A DNA stretch of 64,000 nt from Rhodothermales bacterium (GTDB lineage Bacteria; Bacteroidota; Rhodothermia; Rhodothermales; Bin80), in assembly GCA_022822185.1 (NCBI GenBank), contig JAJECE010000060.1:1-64000 (forward strand). Reading direction: 5' to 3'. Made by a program: the position numbers and the translations under genes. Below are positions 45,276 to 54,732 of the stretch, piece after piece. Position 1 is the stretch's first letter, and each line of letters begins with the position of its first letter. Under the pieces are notes generated by a model. The model worked only from the letters and a program-made list of their open reading frames with translations. It had not been told where the DNA came from and ran no database searches.

Positions 45276-45671
45276 TTATCGTTTGGAGAACTGGAACCGC
45301 TTGCGTGCTTTGGGGCGGCCGTATTTTTTCCGTTCCACCATTCGGGGGTCCCGCGTCAGGAAGCCAGCATCCCGCAGGGGCTTGCGCCGCTCTTCATCCG
45401 CTTTCACAAGTGCACGTGAGGTGCCAAGCCGGATAGCTTCGGATTGGCCTGTGAGTCCGCCTCCCTTCACATTGACCACCAGGTCATACATTCCGGTCGT
45501 GTCGGTGACTTCAAAGGGGGAGAGCAGGGCCCTGCGCCGGGTCTCCAGTTTAAAGTACTCATCAATCGGACGCCGGTTGATCCGTATCTGACCGGAACCG
45601 GGGCGTAAATAAACCCGGGCCGTTGACGTTTTTCGGCGTCCAATCGCGATAAATTCAGTGATTTTTGCCAT
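45276..45671 (-). CDS. rpsI: 30S ribosomal protein uS9
   Basis: A 131-residue protein: [60 protein letters not shown] and the terminal FQFSKR that reaches the P site. It follows rplM by 26 bp, the universal order. Confidence 0.97.
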   Translation of the reverse strand: MAKITEFIAIGRRKTSTARVYLRPGSGQIRINRRPIDEYFKLETRRRALLSPFEVTDTTGMYDLVVNVKGGGLTGQSEAIRLGTSRALVKADEERRKPLRDAGFLTRDPRMVERKKYGRPKARKRFQFSKR

Positions 45672-45697
45672 GAGCGGGCAAGTTTGTTAATCAGGTT

Positions 45698-46147
45698 CTA
45701 AGGGTGAATCGGAAGCTCTTCGGGCTGCTGTGCACTGTGTGGATGCTCTGCACCGGCGTAGACCTTGAGTTTGGTCAGCATTTGGCGGCCAAGCGGGCCT
45801 TTGGGCAGCATCCCCTTCACGGCATGGCGGAGCAGATGCTCCGGCTTTCGCTGACGCATAACGCGCACGGTCCGCGATTTCAGCCCGCCGGGATAGCCGC
45901 TGTAACTGTAGTAGAGTTTTGCGTCTTCCTTGTTTCCAGTGAAGCGGACCTTGTCGGCATTCACGATGATCACATAATCCCCTGTATCCACATGGGGCGT
46001 AAAAGATGGCTTATGTTTGCCGCGCAGAATGGTCGCGACCCGTGATGCTAACCGGCCGACCACGGCCTGCTGTGCATCAATAACATACCATTTGCGCTGA
46101 ACCTCGCTGGGTTTAGCACTCCGAGTTTTATAAGTCTGAGTTTCCAT
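45698..46147 (-). CDS. rplM: 50S ribosomal protein uL13
   Basis: A 149-residue protein with [53 protein letters not shown], and [14 protein letters not shown]. The start at 46147 (METQTYKT) fits the family. It lies between dnaN and rpsI on the same strand; direct adjacency to dnaN is unusual. Confidence 0.96.
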   Translation of the reverse strand: METQTYKTRSAKPSEVQRKWYVIDAQQAVVGRLASRVATILRGKHKPSFTPHVDTGDYVIIVNADKVRFTGNKEDAKLYYSYSGYPGGLKSRTVRVMRQRKPEHLLRHAVKGMLPKGPLGRQMLTKLKVYAGAEHPHSAQQPEELPIHP

Positions 46148-46227
46148 TGCTTTGCACAATTGGCGATGCGTATTTATAGCGTAGCACATTGGTACGCACA
46201 GCCCAGATACAAAGTTCACAGGGTTCC

Positions 46228-47364
46228 TTAATAGTCGTCTCCGGTGTTGAGCATCACCGGCATAATCAGGAGTGTGAGGTCCTGGAGTTCGTTCTGCGGG
46301 ATCGGCCGCATGAGGGCCGCACGGTTGGGGGTGCCCATCGACAGGGATACCTCGCCTGGGGGCAGATTTCTGAGCAGATCCAGAAGGTACTGTGCATTGA
46401 ATCCGACCTGTGTTGCGTCACCGCGGTATTCGCAGGAGATGGTTTCTGCGCCTTCACTGGAACGTTCGACATCCCGTGCACTGATCTCAATCATGTCATC
46501 TTTGCAATCAAGCAGGATCTGATGCGAGTTCTCCGAGGCAAAAAAGTTTACGCGGCGTACGCTGTCCAGCAGATCGTCTCGGTTCAGGAGCACAATCTTG
46601 TCGTTTTCGGTCGGGATTGCGCGTTCATAGTTCGGAAAAGAGGCGTTGATCAGTGTACTGCTGATCTGCGTATGGCCAAATTTGAAGGAGAGGTAGTTCT
46701 CGCTGATTTCAATCTTGCACTTACTCGCTCCTTCCACGCGTGCCACCTGCTGGAATGCTTTGAAAGGGGCTAACGCACTGACATCTAGTTTCCCTTCGTA
46801 GTCCTGAAAGATGCACCGTGCAAGCCGGTGTCCGTCCGTTCCGACAATCCGGGCGGATCCCTCAAGGACTTCGAAGAGGATTCCCATCATGCCGGGTCGG
46901 GACATATCCTTGCTGACCGCAAAGTTAACGAGGTTAAATCCGGCTTTCAGCTGTCCCCGGTCAAACTCTACGGACTGGGCTTCCGTAATGGACGGGAAGT
47001 CCGGGAATGAGTAGCCTTCGAAGCCCATCCAGTCATATTTTCCGCGGTCATGCGAGAGGATGACCTTGTAGCTTTCTTTCACCTCAAAGGTGATGGGGAT
47101 TTCGGGGAGGGTCCGGCAGGATTCAAGGAACTGTTTTGCGGGAACCGCAACCAGATCAAGGTCCTCATTCGGTTCACTGGAGAACGAGACAGGAAAGCGA
47201 TGCCGGATGGACACTTCCAGGTCGGAAGCCCGAACTTCCAGAAGTTCCCCCTTGCGCTGCAGGAGGATACATTCCAGGATTTCCTTGTCGGATTTGCTGG
47301 GCAGGGCACCGCTGACGGTGTCCAGTGCGGTGTAGAGAGCGGTACTAGTAGTCGAGAATTTCAT
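46228..47364 (-). CDS. dnaN: DNA polymerase III beta subunit (sliding clamp)
   Basis: A 378-residue clamp from [20 protein letters not shown], with three similar domains, [20 protein letters not shown] and a C-terminal LLIMPVMLN that forms part of the protein-binding pocket. It tethers polymerase to DNA. The gene starts immediately after dnaA on the same strand, the common bacterial order. Confidence 0.96.
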   Translation of the reverse strand: MKFSTTSTALYTALDTVSGALPSKSDKEILECILLQRKGELLEVRASDLEVSIRHRFPVSFSSEPNEDLDLVAVPAKQFLESCRTLPEIPITFEVKESYKVILSHDRGKYDWMGFEGYSFPDFPSITEAQSVEFDRGQLKAGFNLVNFAVSKDMSRPGMMGILFEVLEGSARIVGTDGHRLARCIFQDYEGKLDVSALAPFKAFQQVARVEGASKCKIEISENYLSFKFGHTQISSTLINASFPNYERAIPTENDKIVLLNRDDLLDSVRRVNFFASENSHQILLDCKDDMIEISARDVERSSEGAETISCEYRGDATQVGFNAQYLLDLLRNLPPGEVSLSMGTPNRAALMRPIPQNELQDLTLLIMPVMLNTGDDY

Positions 47365-47378
47365 GAAAAAAGGATCTG

Positions 47379-48785
47379 TCAATCAGATAACAGGTGAACT
47401 TTGCGCCGAATATCAGTGAAGCGGTTCCGGTAGTTGTTATCTGTTTCTATGAGATTGTTCACGCTTTTGATTGCATGAACGACCGTGGAATGGTCTCGGC
47501 CTCCAAATTGCAGGCCGATTGCTTTATGCGTATAATCTAACTCCCGGCAGAGATACATGGCTAACTGGCGGACTTGTACGATCTCCCGCTTCTTTGTTTT
47601 TTCGTGAAGGCGGTGCTGATCAATTCCAAAATACTCACAAACCAGTTTTTGTACACGATCAATGGAGAGCGTTGTATGGGGGCGGCGAATAAAATCCTTC
47701 AGGGCCTGTTTTGCCAGGTCCTCATTGATCTCCTGTTTTGTGTAGGTCGCCTGTGCCAGAAGCCGGACGAGGGCCCCTTCCAGTTCCCGGATATTTCGGG
47801 TGATATTCCGGGCAATATAGTTGATCACATCAATTGGCAGTTCCAGTCCGATTTCCGCGGCTTTACGGAGCAGGATTGCGGTTCGGGTCTCAAGGTCCGG
47901 CGGCTGGAGGTCGGCCTGGAGTCCCCAGCAAAAGCGTGAGAGCAATCGCTCTTCGATTCCGCTGATCTCTTTTGGCGGACGGTCTGCACTGAGGATGATT
48001 TGATTTCCTCTCTGCTGCAATTCGTTAAAGATGCAGAAAAATTCCTCCTGTGTTTTTTCTTTCCCACCGAAAAATTGAACATCATCAATGATAAGGACAT
48101 CAATTTTCCGGTAGCTTCGTGAGAATTGCTGGACCTGTTTTTCCTGAATCGCCCGTACAAAATCATTGGTGAAGCGTTCGCTGGAGATATAGAGGACCTC
48201 CTTGTCCGGTTTGAATTGGCGGACCTGATTCCCGATGGCCTGCATAAGATGTGTCTTGCCTAGCCCGACGCCGCCGTAGATCAGAAAGGGGTTGTAGGCG
48301 GTACCTCCTGGAGATTTGGCAATTGCCTGCGAGGCACTGTAGGCCAAGTGGTTGCAATCCCCAACGATGAACTTCTCAAAGGTATAGCTTTCGGTCAGAT
48401 TGCTCTTTACTCTGGGGGCACGGACATCTTCGGCAGAGGAAGCACTCACGATCTCGGCAGGACGATCCGTAGAAGCGGGGACCCGATAGGTTCGGTGCTC
48501 ACGATCCGGCTCCATATCCTGCACGACCACCACCTCGTAGCAGAATTGGCTTTGTTTGCCCAGCACCCGGGACACCGTTGAGCGGATGAGTAGATTATAC
48601 TGTCCTTCCAGGTATTCATAATGGAATGGACTAGGCACTTGAATGGTCAGTTTTGCGGCTCCCTCTTCCCCGGCCAAAGCAATCGGCTTCAGTTTACTGA
48701 ACCAGGTCAGGAAGCACTGAGGGGTCACATTATCTTGAATTACGTCGAGGCAGGCACTCCAGGCAGATTCTGCGGTGTGTGGCAT
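47379..48785 (-). CDS. dnaA: Chromosomal replication initiator DnaA
   Basis: A 468-residue protein. Domain III has FIYGGVGLGKTHLMQAIGNQ-type Walker A (NPFLIYGGVGLGKTHL), DVLIIDDVQFFGGKEKTQEE (Walker B) and SADRPPKEISGIEERLLSRF. Domain IV ends with KAIGLQFGGRDHSTVVHAIK, the DnaA-box binding signature. It opens oriC in the ATP form. Likely DnaA boxes lie about 120-330 bp upstream of its start. Confidence 0.97.
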   Translation of the reverse strand: MPHTAESAWSACLDVIQDNVTPQCFLTWFSKLKPIALAGEEGAAKLTIQVPSPFHYEYLEGQYNLLIRSTVSRVLGKQSQFCYEVVVVQDMEPDREHRTYRVPASTDRPAEIVSASSAEDVRAPRVKSNLTESYTFEKFIVGDCNHLAYSASQAIAKSPGGTAYNPFLIYGGVGLGKTHLMQAIGNQVRQFKPDKEVLYISSERFTNDFVRAIQEKQVQQFSRSYRKIDVLIIDDVQFFGGKEKTQEEFFCIFNELQQRGNQIILSADRPPKEISGIEERLLSRFCWGLQADLQPPDLETRTAILLRKAAEIGLELPIDVINYIARNITRNIRELEGALVRLLAQATYTKQEINEDLAKQALKDFIRRPHTTLSIDRVQKLVCEYFGIDQHRLHEKTKKREIVQVRQLAMYLCRELDYTHKAIGLQFGGRDHSTVVHAIKSVNNLIETDNNYRNRFTDIRRKVHLLSD

Positions 48786-48889
48786 CAGGGACAGGCTCGT
48801 TGAAACGGGTTGAATTGGCTGTAATCTAACATGTGTAAAGAATTGCTTTGCGTAACCAAAGATACGAAATGAAAAGGCACTTCAGATAG

Positions 48890-49115
48890 AAGGATCCGCA
48901 ACTTATCCACAACTTATCCACAAAAATTACCAGAATGCAAAAATTGAACAATTCTTGAATTGTGGGCGCTGGTCGGCTTCAAGGGGCATTTTGGGGGAAT
49001 AAATGGCCCCAAAAGAGGCCAAATATCCCTAAAATTGCATCTCAAGGGGGAAAATTCAGGCAAAGGCGTTGAATTTTGGGCAACGGTGATGGAGATACTC
49101 ACAACTTATTCACAG
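48890..49115. other. Probable chromosomal origin (oriC) with DnaA boxes
   Basis: Two perfect TTATCCACA boxes lie 11 bp apart (48903-48911, 48914-48922), with a third, TTATTCACA, at 49106-49114, in the region upstream of dnaA. Between them lies an A/T-rich stretch (about 48923-48960) that could unwind. Position and box sequence agree with a bacterial oriC. The rest of 49116-49657 holds no supportable gene. Confidence 0.65.
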
Positions 49116-49657
49116 TTCAGGGCCTTGCAGGAAAAGATGTTCCTCCGAGGGAGAAATTTCAGGAATTACAGCGAAAACGGCAGCCTGGGATGGAAACCTT
49201 TTCCAGCCAGACGCACAACACGGACACAATCGGGAAGGAGCATCGCCCTCCCCGATTGCCTACACTGCATCATCCGCATAATGCGGTGTCCGTTAAGGGT
49301 TGTAAGACGAAGTCTCCCGTTGGTTCAAAGGCCCCGCAGTTATGTGAACTTCCGCTTTCGTCTGCGAGGTGACAGGAGGATCTACCGGTTCCTGAATGAA
49401 CTCGGGGTCACCGGTGCATAACGACATGACATGTTTCATCTACCCTTTGTTCCGTACTTATTGGAGGTGGTTCCGGGCGGGGTTCGAGGTCCGGGACGAG
49501 AAACTCTATCGTACTGCAAATGGATGAACTGGGGGTTCGGCATTTTCTGCATGGGTCAATGATGACAGAAGGTTTGCAAATCCGTCAGATCAAACGGTGA
49601 TCCCCCTAATGGATGGGAAGAATATGATCTGTCTTGATGAGGGCATAATGGCCATCG

Positions 49658-49855
49658 GTGCCGAACTGGAAGATGGGGCGGTTGCGATCTTGTGTCACCG
49701 TAGAATTCCGCCGGCGTGGCTCCCTGATATCCAGGATTCGACACAATTCGCTCGTCATTCGGGAACGGCGAAGGAACGGGAGCAGCAGACCCATTCTGGC
49801 GAAGTACTGGCCGGAAATCCCACCGCCGCCGGGGCTCTTTAAGCTGGAGGCATGA
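49658..49855 (+). CDS. Small hypothetical protein A, paralogue of 50212-50412
   Basis: A 65-residue frame whose second half reads NSLVIRERRRNGSSRPILAK, then YWPEIPPPPG. Protein B has the matching HDSLIIRERRRNGGSRPILA and YWPETPPPPG, ending at the same place. Conservation of the frame and the stop between two diverged copies suggests it is, or was, coding. No family recognised. Confidence 0.4.
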   Translation: MPNWKMGRLRSCVTVEFRRRGSLISRIRHNSLVIRERRRNGSSRPILAKYWPEIPPPPGLFKLEA

Positions 49856-49882
49856 CCTGCCCGCCCGCTGATCATTCCGTAT
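49735..49882. repeat. Direct repeat A in the small-ORF region
   Basis: About 150 bp similar to 50291-50443: gaacggcgaaggaacgg, cccattctggcgaagtactg, then catgacctgcccgcc and tgatcattccgtatgtcc. The terminal tgatcattccgt..gtcc recurs once more at about 51627. Confidence 0.75.
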
Positions 49883-49940
49883 GTCCAGGCTTAGCGGGAT
49901 GAACCGGCGAAACCAATAGACGTAGACGGCCTTGTGGGTT

Positions 49941-49985
49941 CCCCGTCAGAGTTTTGAAGATTTCTCTGGCGGGGTTTTCTTTCTC
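49941..49985 (+). terminator. Rho-independent terminator
   Basis: Stem ccccgtcagag (49941-49951) pairs with ctctggcgggg (49964-49974) with one G-T pair, followed by ttttctttctc. It would end plus-strand transcripts from small gene A. Confidence 0.8.
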
Positions 49986-50211
49986 AAGAGAGATTGCAGG
50001 GGAACCCCCGCAGGTCACGAGGGCATCAGAAACCGGATCATATACCTCTCAAATGATGATGTAAAAAAAGATAGATAAACAACAAAAAACCAGATTTCTT
50101 GATGACGTTCGATGGGCAAAAAACAGGGCGGAGCAAGAAATTTGGGATCGGCAAGGAAAAGAGGATCCCGACCTTGAGGAATGGGCCGAAGTCTTTGTCT
50201 ATGCTCGGGCA

Positions 50212-50412
50212 TTGCTGGGGACGGTAAAGGGGACGCTGGCATCCGATCTTTGGATCACCGCCCCCGCATTCAGGGGGGAGCGGCACTTCAGGATTCTGCA
50301 CGATTCGCTGATCATCAGGGAGCGGCGAAGGAACGGCGGAAGCAGGCCCATTCTGGCGAAGTACTGGCCGGAAACCCCACCGCCGCCAGGCGCTTACAAA
50401 TGGGAGCCATGA
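50212..50412 (+). CDS. Small hypothetical protein B
   Basis: A 66-residue frame related to protein A over its last ~40 residues. It contains FRILHDSLIIRERRRN, then GGSRPILAKYWPET and a Pro-rich tail. No membrane segment or Cys motif. Its neighbours are also short and of unknown function, as in phage-like or cassette-like regions. Confidence 0.4.
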   Translation: MLGTVKGTLASDLWITAPAFRGERHFRILHDSLIIRERRRNGGSRPILAKYWPETPPPPGAYKWEP

Positions 50413-50443
50413 CCTGCCCGCCGGTGATCATTCCGTATGTCCG
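50291..50443. repeat. Direct repeat B in the small-ORF region
   Basis: Second copy of the ~150-bp repeat described at 49735-49882. It covers the 3' half of small gene B and its downstream flank. Confidence 0.75.
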
Positions 50444-50537
50444 GGCTCGGCAGGGAGCGGGCCGGCGGCAGGGATCACAGCGGAAGGAACGCAGTAGAAA
50501 CCGGCAAAACCAATAGACGGGCAGAGGCCCAGACAGC

Positions 50538-50609
50538 ATGACACGTACCATCGCAACATTGACCATCGCCCTGCTGATCAGCGCAGGAACGGAAGCGGGG
50601 GAAGAATGA
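50538..50609 (+). CDS. Possible 23-residue signal-like peptide
   Basis: MTRTIATLTIALLISAGTEA plus GEE, then a TGA that overlaps an ATG of an 18-codon frame. The hydrophobic core and the start codon context (catgacacg, shared with the gene at 51056) suggest a real start, but it is very short. Confidence 0.25.
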   Translation: MTRTIATLTIALLISAGTEAGEE

Positions 50610-50674
50610 ACCAGGAACCACAGGAAGGCATGATCCGCAAAGAGTGGGGCATCCCCCGTTGACACTAGACAACC

Positions 50675-50971
50675 ATGCAACCACAGGGAGACGATAGGTA
50701 CATCTTACCGTCGAGACAGGAACAAAGCCCGCAACAGTCAACCGCTCAAACGGAGGAGCAGGAGTTGACAAATAAATCTACTTTCGGTTGCGCAATGATG
50801 GCCGCCGCAGTACTTACCGTTCCCTTTGGTATCTTTATCCTGATTGCAGCGATAGCAACCGGGGATTGGGCATTCATATTAGGGGCCATACTTGGGATCG
50901 TCATGCTTATATGGATGTTTTTATCCGGGTTCAAGAAGGTGGGTGAGTCTTACGACCAAAACAATCAGTGA
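50675..50971 (+). CDS. Small membrane protein
   Basis: A 98-residue protein with a Gln-rich head (residues 1-32), two membrane segments (AAAVLTVPFGIFILIAAIA and WAFILGAILGIVMLIWMF) and a short polar tail. I recognise no family. It follows the small-ORF repeats on the same strand. Confidence 0.5.
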   Translation: MQPQGDDRYILPSRQEQSPQQSTAQTEEQELTNKSTFGCAMMAAAVLTVPFGIFILIAAIATGDWAFILGAILGIVMLIWMFLSGFKKVGESYDQNNQ

Positions 50972-51055
50972 TTCCGCGGTCGGACGGAGAGACGGCCAAG
51001 CGAAGGATCATGCCCGGCGGCAGGCGGTTTCACGGAGGAACAAACCCCCAAACTC

Positions 51056-51568
51056 ATGACACGCCCGCCCCGGAAAGATAACCTTGCCATGTTTTGGCAG
51101 GAAAAAGGTACACGCAGCAGCATCATCGTAGTGGCCGCCATACTCGCAGTGATCGTGATGGTAGCCCTTTTTTCAGACCGAGGAGGAAGCAGGCAGGCCG
51201 CCCCTGCGGTAAGTCAGGAATCGGCAACCGAGCGGCGAGCCAAAATGGAAATGGCAACCGTCAAACTTACCGGAAACGCCGCACGATTGAAGGTCATTTC
51301 CACACAGTTAAAAAGCGCAGCAGACCGTCCCACCGTAAAACGACTACACCGGCAACTGAACGAAATATGGTCGGATTGTAGCAGAATCGTTGTCGAGATG
51401 GGGGCCATTGAGTATCATGCCCGCAACATGGCGATTCGCACCGCCGCCGGCGAGGCGGAATGGGCGGCAGATGAATGCACAAAGGCGGCGGATGACATGG
51501 TATTCACGGCATCCGGGCTTCATCAGAGGCTGGGCGGCGAACCCCTTAAACTGGCCTTCATTGAGTAG
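51056..51568 (+). CDS. Membrane-anchored coiled-coil hypothetical protein
   Basis: A 170-residue protein with a basic head, one membrane segment (SIIVVAAILAVIVMVALF, residues ~22-39) and a long helical part (about 55-165) with TVKRLHRQLNEIWSDCSRIV. No family recognised. It ends 115 bp before the convergent GIY-YIG gene. A tgatcattccgt repeat lies just after it. Confidence 0.5.
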   Translation: MTRPPRKDNLAMFWQEKGTRSSIIVVAAILAVIVMVALFSDRGGSRQAAPAVSQESATERRAKMEMATVKLTGNAARLKVISTQLKSAADRPTVKRLHRQLNEIWSDCSRIVVEMGAIEYHARNMAIRTAAGEAEWAADECTKAADDMVFTASGLHQRLGGEPLKLAFIE

Positions 51569-51682
51569 CGGAGGAACCCCGTAATAGCCGAGGAACCAGG
51601 AACGGAACCACCAAGCCCCCAAACCTGATCATTCCGTGTGTCCGCGGTCTGACGGAGGGCCGGCCAGCGGAACCCCCGCCGG

Positions 51683-52231
51683 TCATTTCGCACCGGCATC
51701 GCGGAGCATGCCATAGACCGTCCCCACGCCAAGGCCGGCCTTCCGGGCAATGTGAGGAACGGCAAGCCCCCGGCGGCGGAGCGCAACCACAATCGCCATC
51801 GCACGGACGTACCGTTCCATGACCGCCTTCCCGCCGGCGGCAACCAGCGACTCGGCGATCTGCCCCGCCGCACCTTCATCGGCCATGTCCAGGACCGCAA
51901 CGGCGGCGCGGGCAAGACGAAGCAGGTGATCCGGGTTGAACATGGCATCTTGACGCTTCCCGGAATACTCGCCCCCGGCAGAGACGTTGTAGCCGGCAGG
52001 AACCAGCGTCCCTCGGTCGGCGATTTCGCGCCGTTCCAGGTCGGCCGCTTCGTACACGCCGAGCCCGGCATGAAGCACGGACACCGCAGGTTCGCCGAGG
52101 GGGAAGCCGAGCCGTCCGGCTTTTCGGTGCTCGGCAACCCGCCGTTCCACATCGTTGGACATGCCCACATAGGCCAGGCCGCCGACCGCCGACCAGTCAA
52201 GCAGGTAGACCGCGTAGCGTTTCTTTGCCAT
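51683..52231 (-). CDS. GIY-YIG nuclease-like protein with C-terminal HTH
   Basis: A 182-residue protein. The N-terminus YAVYLLDWSAVGGLAYVGMS, then RRVAEHRKAG, fits the GIY-YIG fold (YAVYLL...YVG). The C-terminal AVPHIARKAGLGVGTVYGML is a resolvase-like helix-turn-helix. The ATG at 52231 touches the end of the integrase gene. High GC compared with the core genes. It may be a homing-type or element-encoded endonuclease. Confidence 0.65.
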   Translation of the reverse strand: MAKKRYAVYLLDWSAVGGLAYVGMSNDVERRVAEHRKAGRLGFPLGEPAVSVLHAGLGVYEAADLERREIADRGTLVPAGYNVSAGGEYSGKRQDAMFNPDHLLRLARAAVAVLDMADEGAAGQIAESLVAAGGKAVMERYVRAMAIVVALRRRGLAVPHIARKAGLGVGTVYGMLRDAGAK

Positions 52232-53259
52232 CAGCCGGCCCTTCGGTGAAGCAGACGGGCAACGGCCCCGCGTTTGGCGGACTCGCCGCGGGCGTAGTGA
52301 GCGGGCATGGAGGGATCGGCCCACCGACCGGCGTTCTGCAGTTCAACCAGGGAAGCCCCCTTCGCGGCCAGCGACTGCGCCGTGCCGATCCGGAATGAGT
52401 GGGAGGAACGGCGGCGGCCGTCATCGGGCAGGAAGTTCACCATGGCGGCCTTGAGAATTTCCTGCAGGCGGCGGGAGGAAACCCGGTCGGCCTTGATGGC
52501 ATCCCCCCGGTAGACGCGGGTGAAGACGGGTTGACCGGGAGGAAGGCCAAAGGAACCGTTGCCCGTCCCGACGGCGTTCCCCAGACGGCGGAGCCATTCG
52601 GAGAGCGCATGGAACGCCCCCGCCCCGAAATAAAGCACGGCCCCCTTTCCGGCCTGGTCGGTTTTGGAGGAACGGATATGAAGCAGCCCCCCGTTGCCGT
52701 CCCCGTCAAAAGACAGGTCACCGGCATTGATGGCGGCGATTTCGGAAACCCTCAGCAGGCAATCGGATGCAAGGGCAATCGCGGCGGCATCGCGGAGGGA
52801 GGCGGAGGGAGCGTGGACGTTCTGCTTATTGCACAGCGTGTTCGCCAGGCGCTGGGCGGCCTTCCATTGCACGCCGGCGGACTGTCCGCGCCCGCGGTCT
52901 TTGCCAGCCCGGATCGCACCGGCCATTGCACGTTCGGAGAGGGGGCCGGCGGGGGACGGATGCCCGGCCAGGCGGAGGATGAACTTCACGCCGGCGGCGT
53001 AGCAGCCGATGGAGGCGGGGGCCAGGCCCGCATCAAACAGGTCGCTGATCCAGCGGGCGAAGGCGGCATCATTCAGGTCGTCCAGGTGGACGTTTTCGGA
53101 CTGGAGCCAATCGGCGAAGCGAAGCCAGACGCGGGAGTAGAGGCGGAACGTGGAGGGAGCGACCGACTGCTGAACGAGATTTCGCAGTTCGGGGGAGTCC
53201 TCCAGCGCGGCCAGCATTCCGTGTGTGCCGGATGCGGAAAGCAGAGACAGGCTGCTCAT
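52231..53259 (-). CDS. Tyrosine recombinase / integrase
   Basis: A 342-residue site-specific recombinase. The N-terminal SAM-like domain has STFRLYSRVWLRFADWLQSE. The catalytic domain shows R170 (CLLRVSEI), K199 (SSKTDQ), H287-S-F-R290, W313 and the nucleophile Y322 (PAHYARGE). The start at 53259 fits this layout. It lacks the IntI-specific features I would expect of an integron integrase. It likely mobilises this GC-rich segment. Confidence 0.85.
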   Translation of the reverse strand: MSSLSLLSASGTHGMLAALEDSPELRNLVQQSVAPSTFRLYSRVWLRFADWLQSENVHLDDLNDAAFARWISDLFDAGLAPASIGCYAAGVKFILRLAGHPSPAGPLSERAMAGAIRAGKDRGRGQSAGVQWKAAQRLANTLCNKQNVHAPSASLRDAAAIALASDCLLRVSEIAAINAGDLSFDGDGNGGLLHIRSSKTDQAGKGAVLYFGAGAFHALSEWLRRLGNAVGTGNGSFGLPPGQPVFTRVYRGDAIKADRVSSRRLQEILKAAMVNFLPDDGRRRSSHSFRIGTAQSLAAKGASLVELQNAGRWADPSMPAHYARGESAKRGAVARLLHRRAG

Positions 53260-53405
53260 GGCCGCCCACCGCCGCAAAAGAAAGGTTGAAGTCAGGCCCC
53301 CACATGTGCATGACCCCATCCGGGTCGGCCAGGGAATGAACCGCCTGCCGGTCAAGACGATGATGCCCGATAAAGCGGGCGAAGATTGAAAACCAGTCCC
53401 AGACG

Positions 53406-53669
53406 TTACGCAGCGCACAGTTCGTCCGGTGCCCCGGCAAGCGAAGGCGCGTCATCATCGGAGCGGGGCCAGAGATCGGCGGACGCGGAGTTCCACACGT
53501 TCCAGAAACGGGAATAAAAGTCGTTCGTGATTTCGCGCCACCATGCCAGATCGGGCAGCGTCACCGCCGCCCCGGCGAGATTGATGCATGCGGAGCGGGC
53601 CGTGTCCAGAATGTAGCGCAGGTCGTACAGACCGCCCCGGAACGGATGGTCGGAGGGAGGGCTCTTCAT
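53406..53669 (-). CDS. Hypothetical protein upstream of the integrase
   Basis: An 87-residue protein with LYDLRYILDTARSACINLAG and DLAWWREITNDFYSRFWNVW. No family recognised. It ends 147 bp before the integrase start; a second overlapping frame (53069-53458) spans that gap and may encode a small protein, without clear support. Same strand and high GC as the integrase. Confidence 0.35.
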   Translation of the reverse strand: MKSPPSDHPFRGGLYDLRYILDTARSACINLAGAAVTLPDLAWWREITNDFYSRFWNVWNSASADLWPRSDDDAPSLAGAPDELCAA

Positions 53670-53946
53670 GATCCCCCAGGCGGGGAGCCAGTCCCAGACG
53701 GGAACGCCCGTATCGGTGATCGCCGAGCAGGGCAGGTTAAAGCCGTCATGCCCACCGCAAGGCAGGCCTCCAGGCAGAGGCGGAAATGTATTGACGCATT
53801 TGTGGATGGTGTACCTACACCTTGTTGATTCCGCTTTTTAAGAGGTATGGAAACAGCGTATTCAAATCCTCAAACGCGGAACTGCTGTGGGAATCAGAGT
53901 GTATACCTGTGCCAAGTTTGATGGACCACCCCGAAGTCCAGATAAT

Positions 53947-54732
53947 ATGAAACGCCGCAAACCCATTAGCCTGTCCCGCCCAAAAGTTGAAATGTGGGAG
54001 AAAAAATTTGAACGTGACTTCGTCAAGATGCTGGGAAAAGAATTGGATGCTGATCTTGCTCCCATCAGTTCAGATCTGTTCAAGACATTCGCGATGACAT
54101 ATGCGGAGTCAAGGGCGGAGGGACACGACAATGAGAAAGCGGGGGATGAGGCAATCCAGGCCGCAATAGATGCCGCACTTTTTACAATCGCCCGCGCAGG
54201 CGGAGACAGGGTGAAATGGAAAAAAGAAAAACCAGTCTATGACATCAGCAAATTGAGGTTTGATGCCCATGGAATCCAGCGTGCTCACCGCATTGCTGCC
54301 GAAATCGCCTCGGTCATCTGCAAGACCGACATCCCTGCCTGGGATATCGACGAGCACCGTGAGAACCTTTATCAAGCCGCCTACGGAGCCGCATTCTTTG
54401 CATGCGCAATTGATCCGAATGAAATCAATATCCAGGGAGTCGCAATAGGGGAATCAATTTGGTACATGACAGCGATTGCCGTTGGCCGAGAATGCGAAGA
54501 AAAAGTGCTGCCTCACCGCGTCCCGGACATAGGCTGGAACACGAGTGAATACTGCATAGCTTTTCGCCGCCGGATGATTGATCGCTTCCTGAACGCTGGA
54601 GCAGACCTCAAGAAGAGTGAGGCAATGGCAGAAAATGCAGTGCGAATGGTCCTGATCAGGGATGCCTTTGATCCCGACGCACGCTACACGGATGTACTGG
54701 TGGAAGAACCAGATTTGGGATTCTATTTATGA
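53947..54732 (+). CDS. Hypothetical helical protein, family copy 1 of 3
   Basis: A 261-residue helical protein from MKRRKPISLSRPKVEMWEKK. It includes DLFKTFAMTYAESRAEG, YDISKLRFDAHGIQRAHRIA, DIPAWDIDEHRENLYQAAYG, and the C-terminal AENAVRMVLIRDAFDPDARY. No membrane segment or known motif. The ATG at 53947 is shared in position with copy 2. Together with 54927-55718 and a decayed third copy it forms a tandem family with conserved leaders. Confidence 0.65.
   Translation: MKRRKPISLSRPKVEMWEKKFERDFVKMLGKELDADLAPISSDLFKTFAMTYAESRAEGHDNEKAGDEAIQAAIDAALFTIARAGGDRVKWKKEKPVYDISKLRFDAHGIQRAHRIAAEIASVICKTDIPAWDIDEHRENLYQAAYGAAFFACAIDPNEINIQGVAIGESIWYMTAIAVGRECEEKVLPHRVPDIGWNTSEYCIAFRRRMIDRFLNAGADLKKSEAMAENAVRMVLIRDAFDPDARYTDVLVEEPDLGFYL

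Noticed and set aside
46189-46773. Plus-strand 194-residue frame opposite dnaN
   Set aside because: Shadow of dnaN; the clamp on the minus strand is unambiguous.
48960-49421. Plus-strand 153-residue frame in the origin region
   Set aside because: It runs through the DnaA-box region, has biased composition and no recognisable pattern.
52231-53259. Integron integrase with cassettes at 49.7-51.6 kb
   Set aside because: The recombinase lacks the IntI-specific features I would expect, and the repeated 3' segments were not shown to fold like attC. Kept only as a cassette-like observation.
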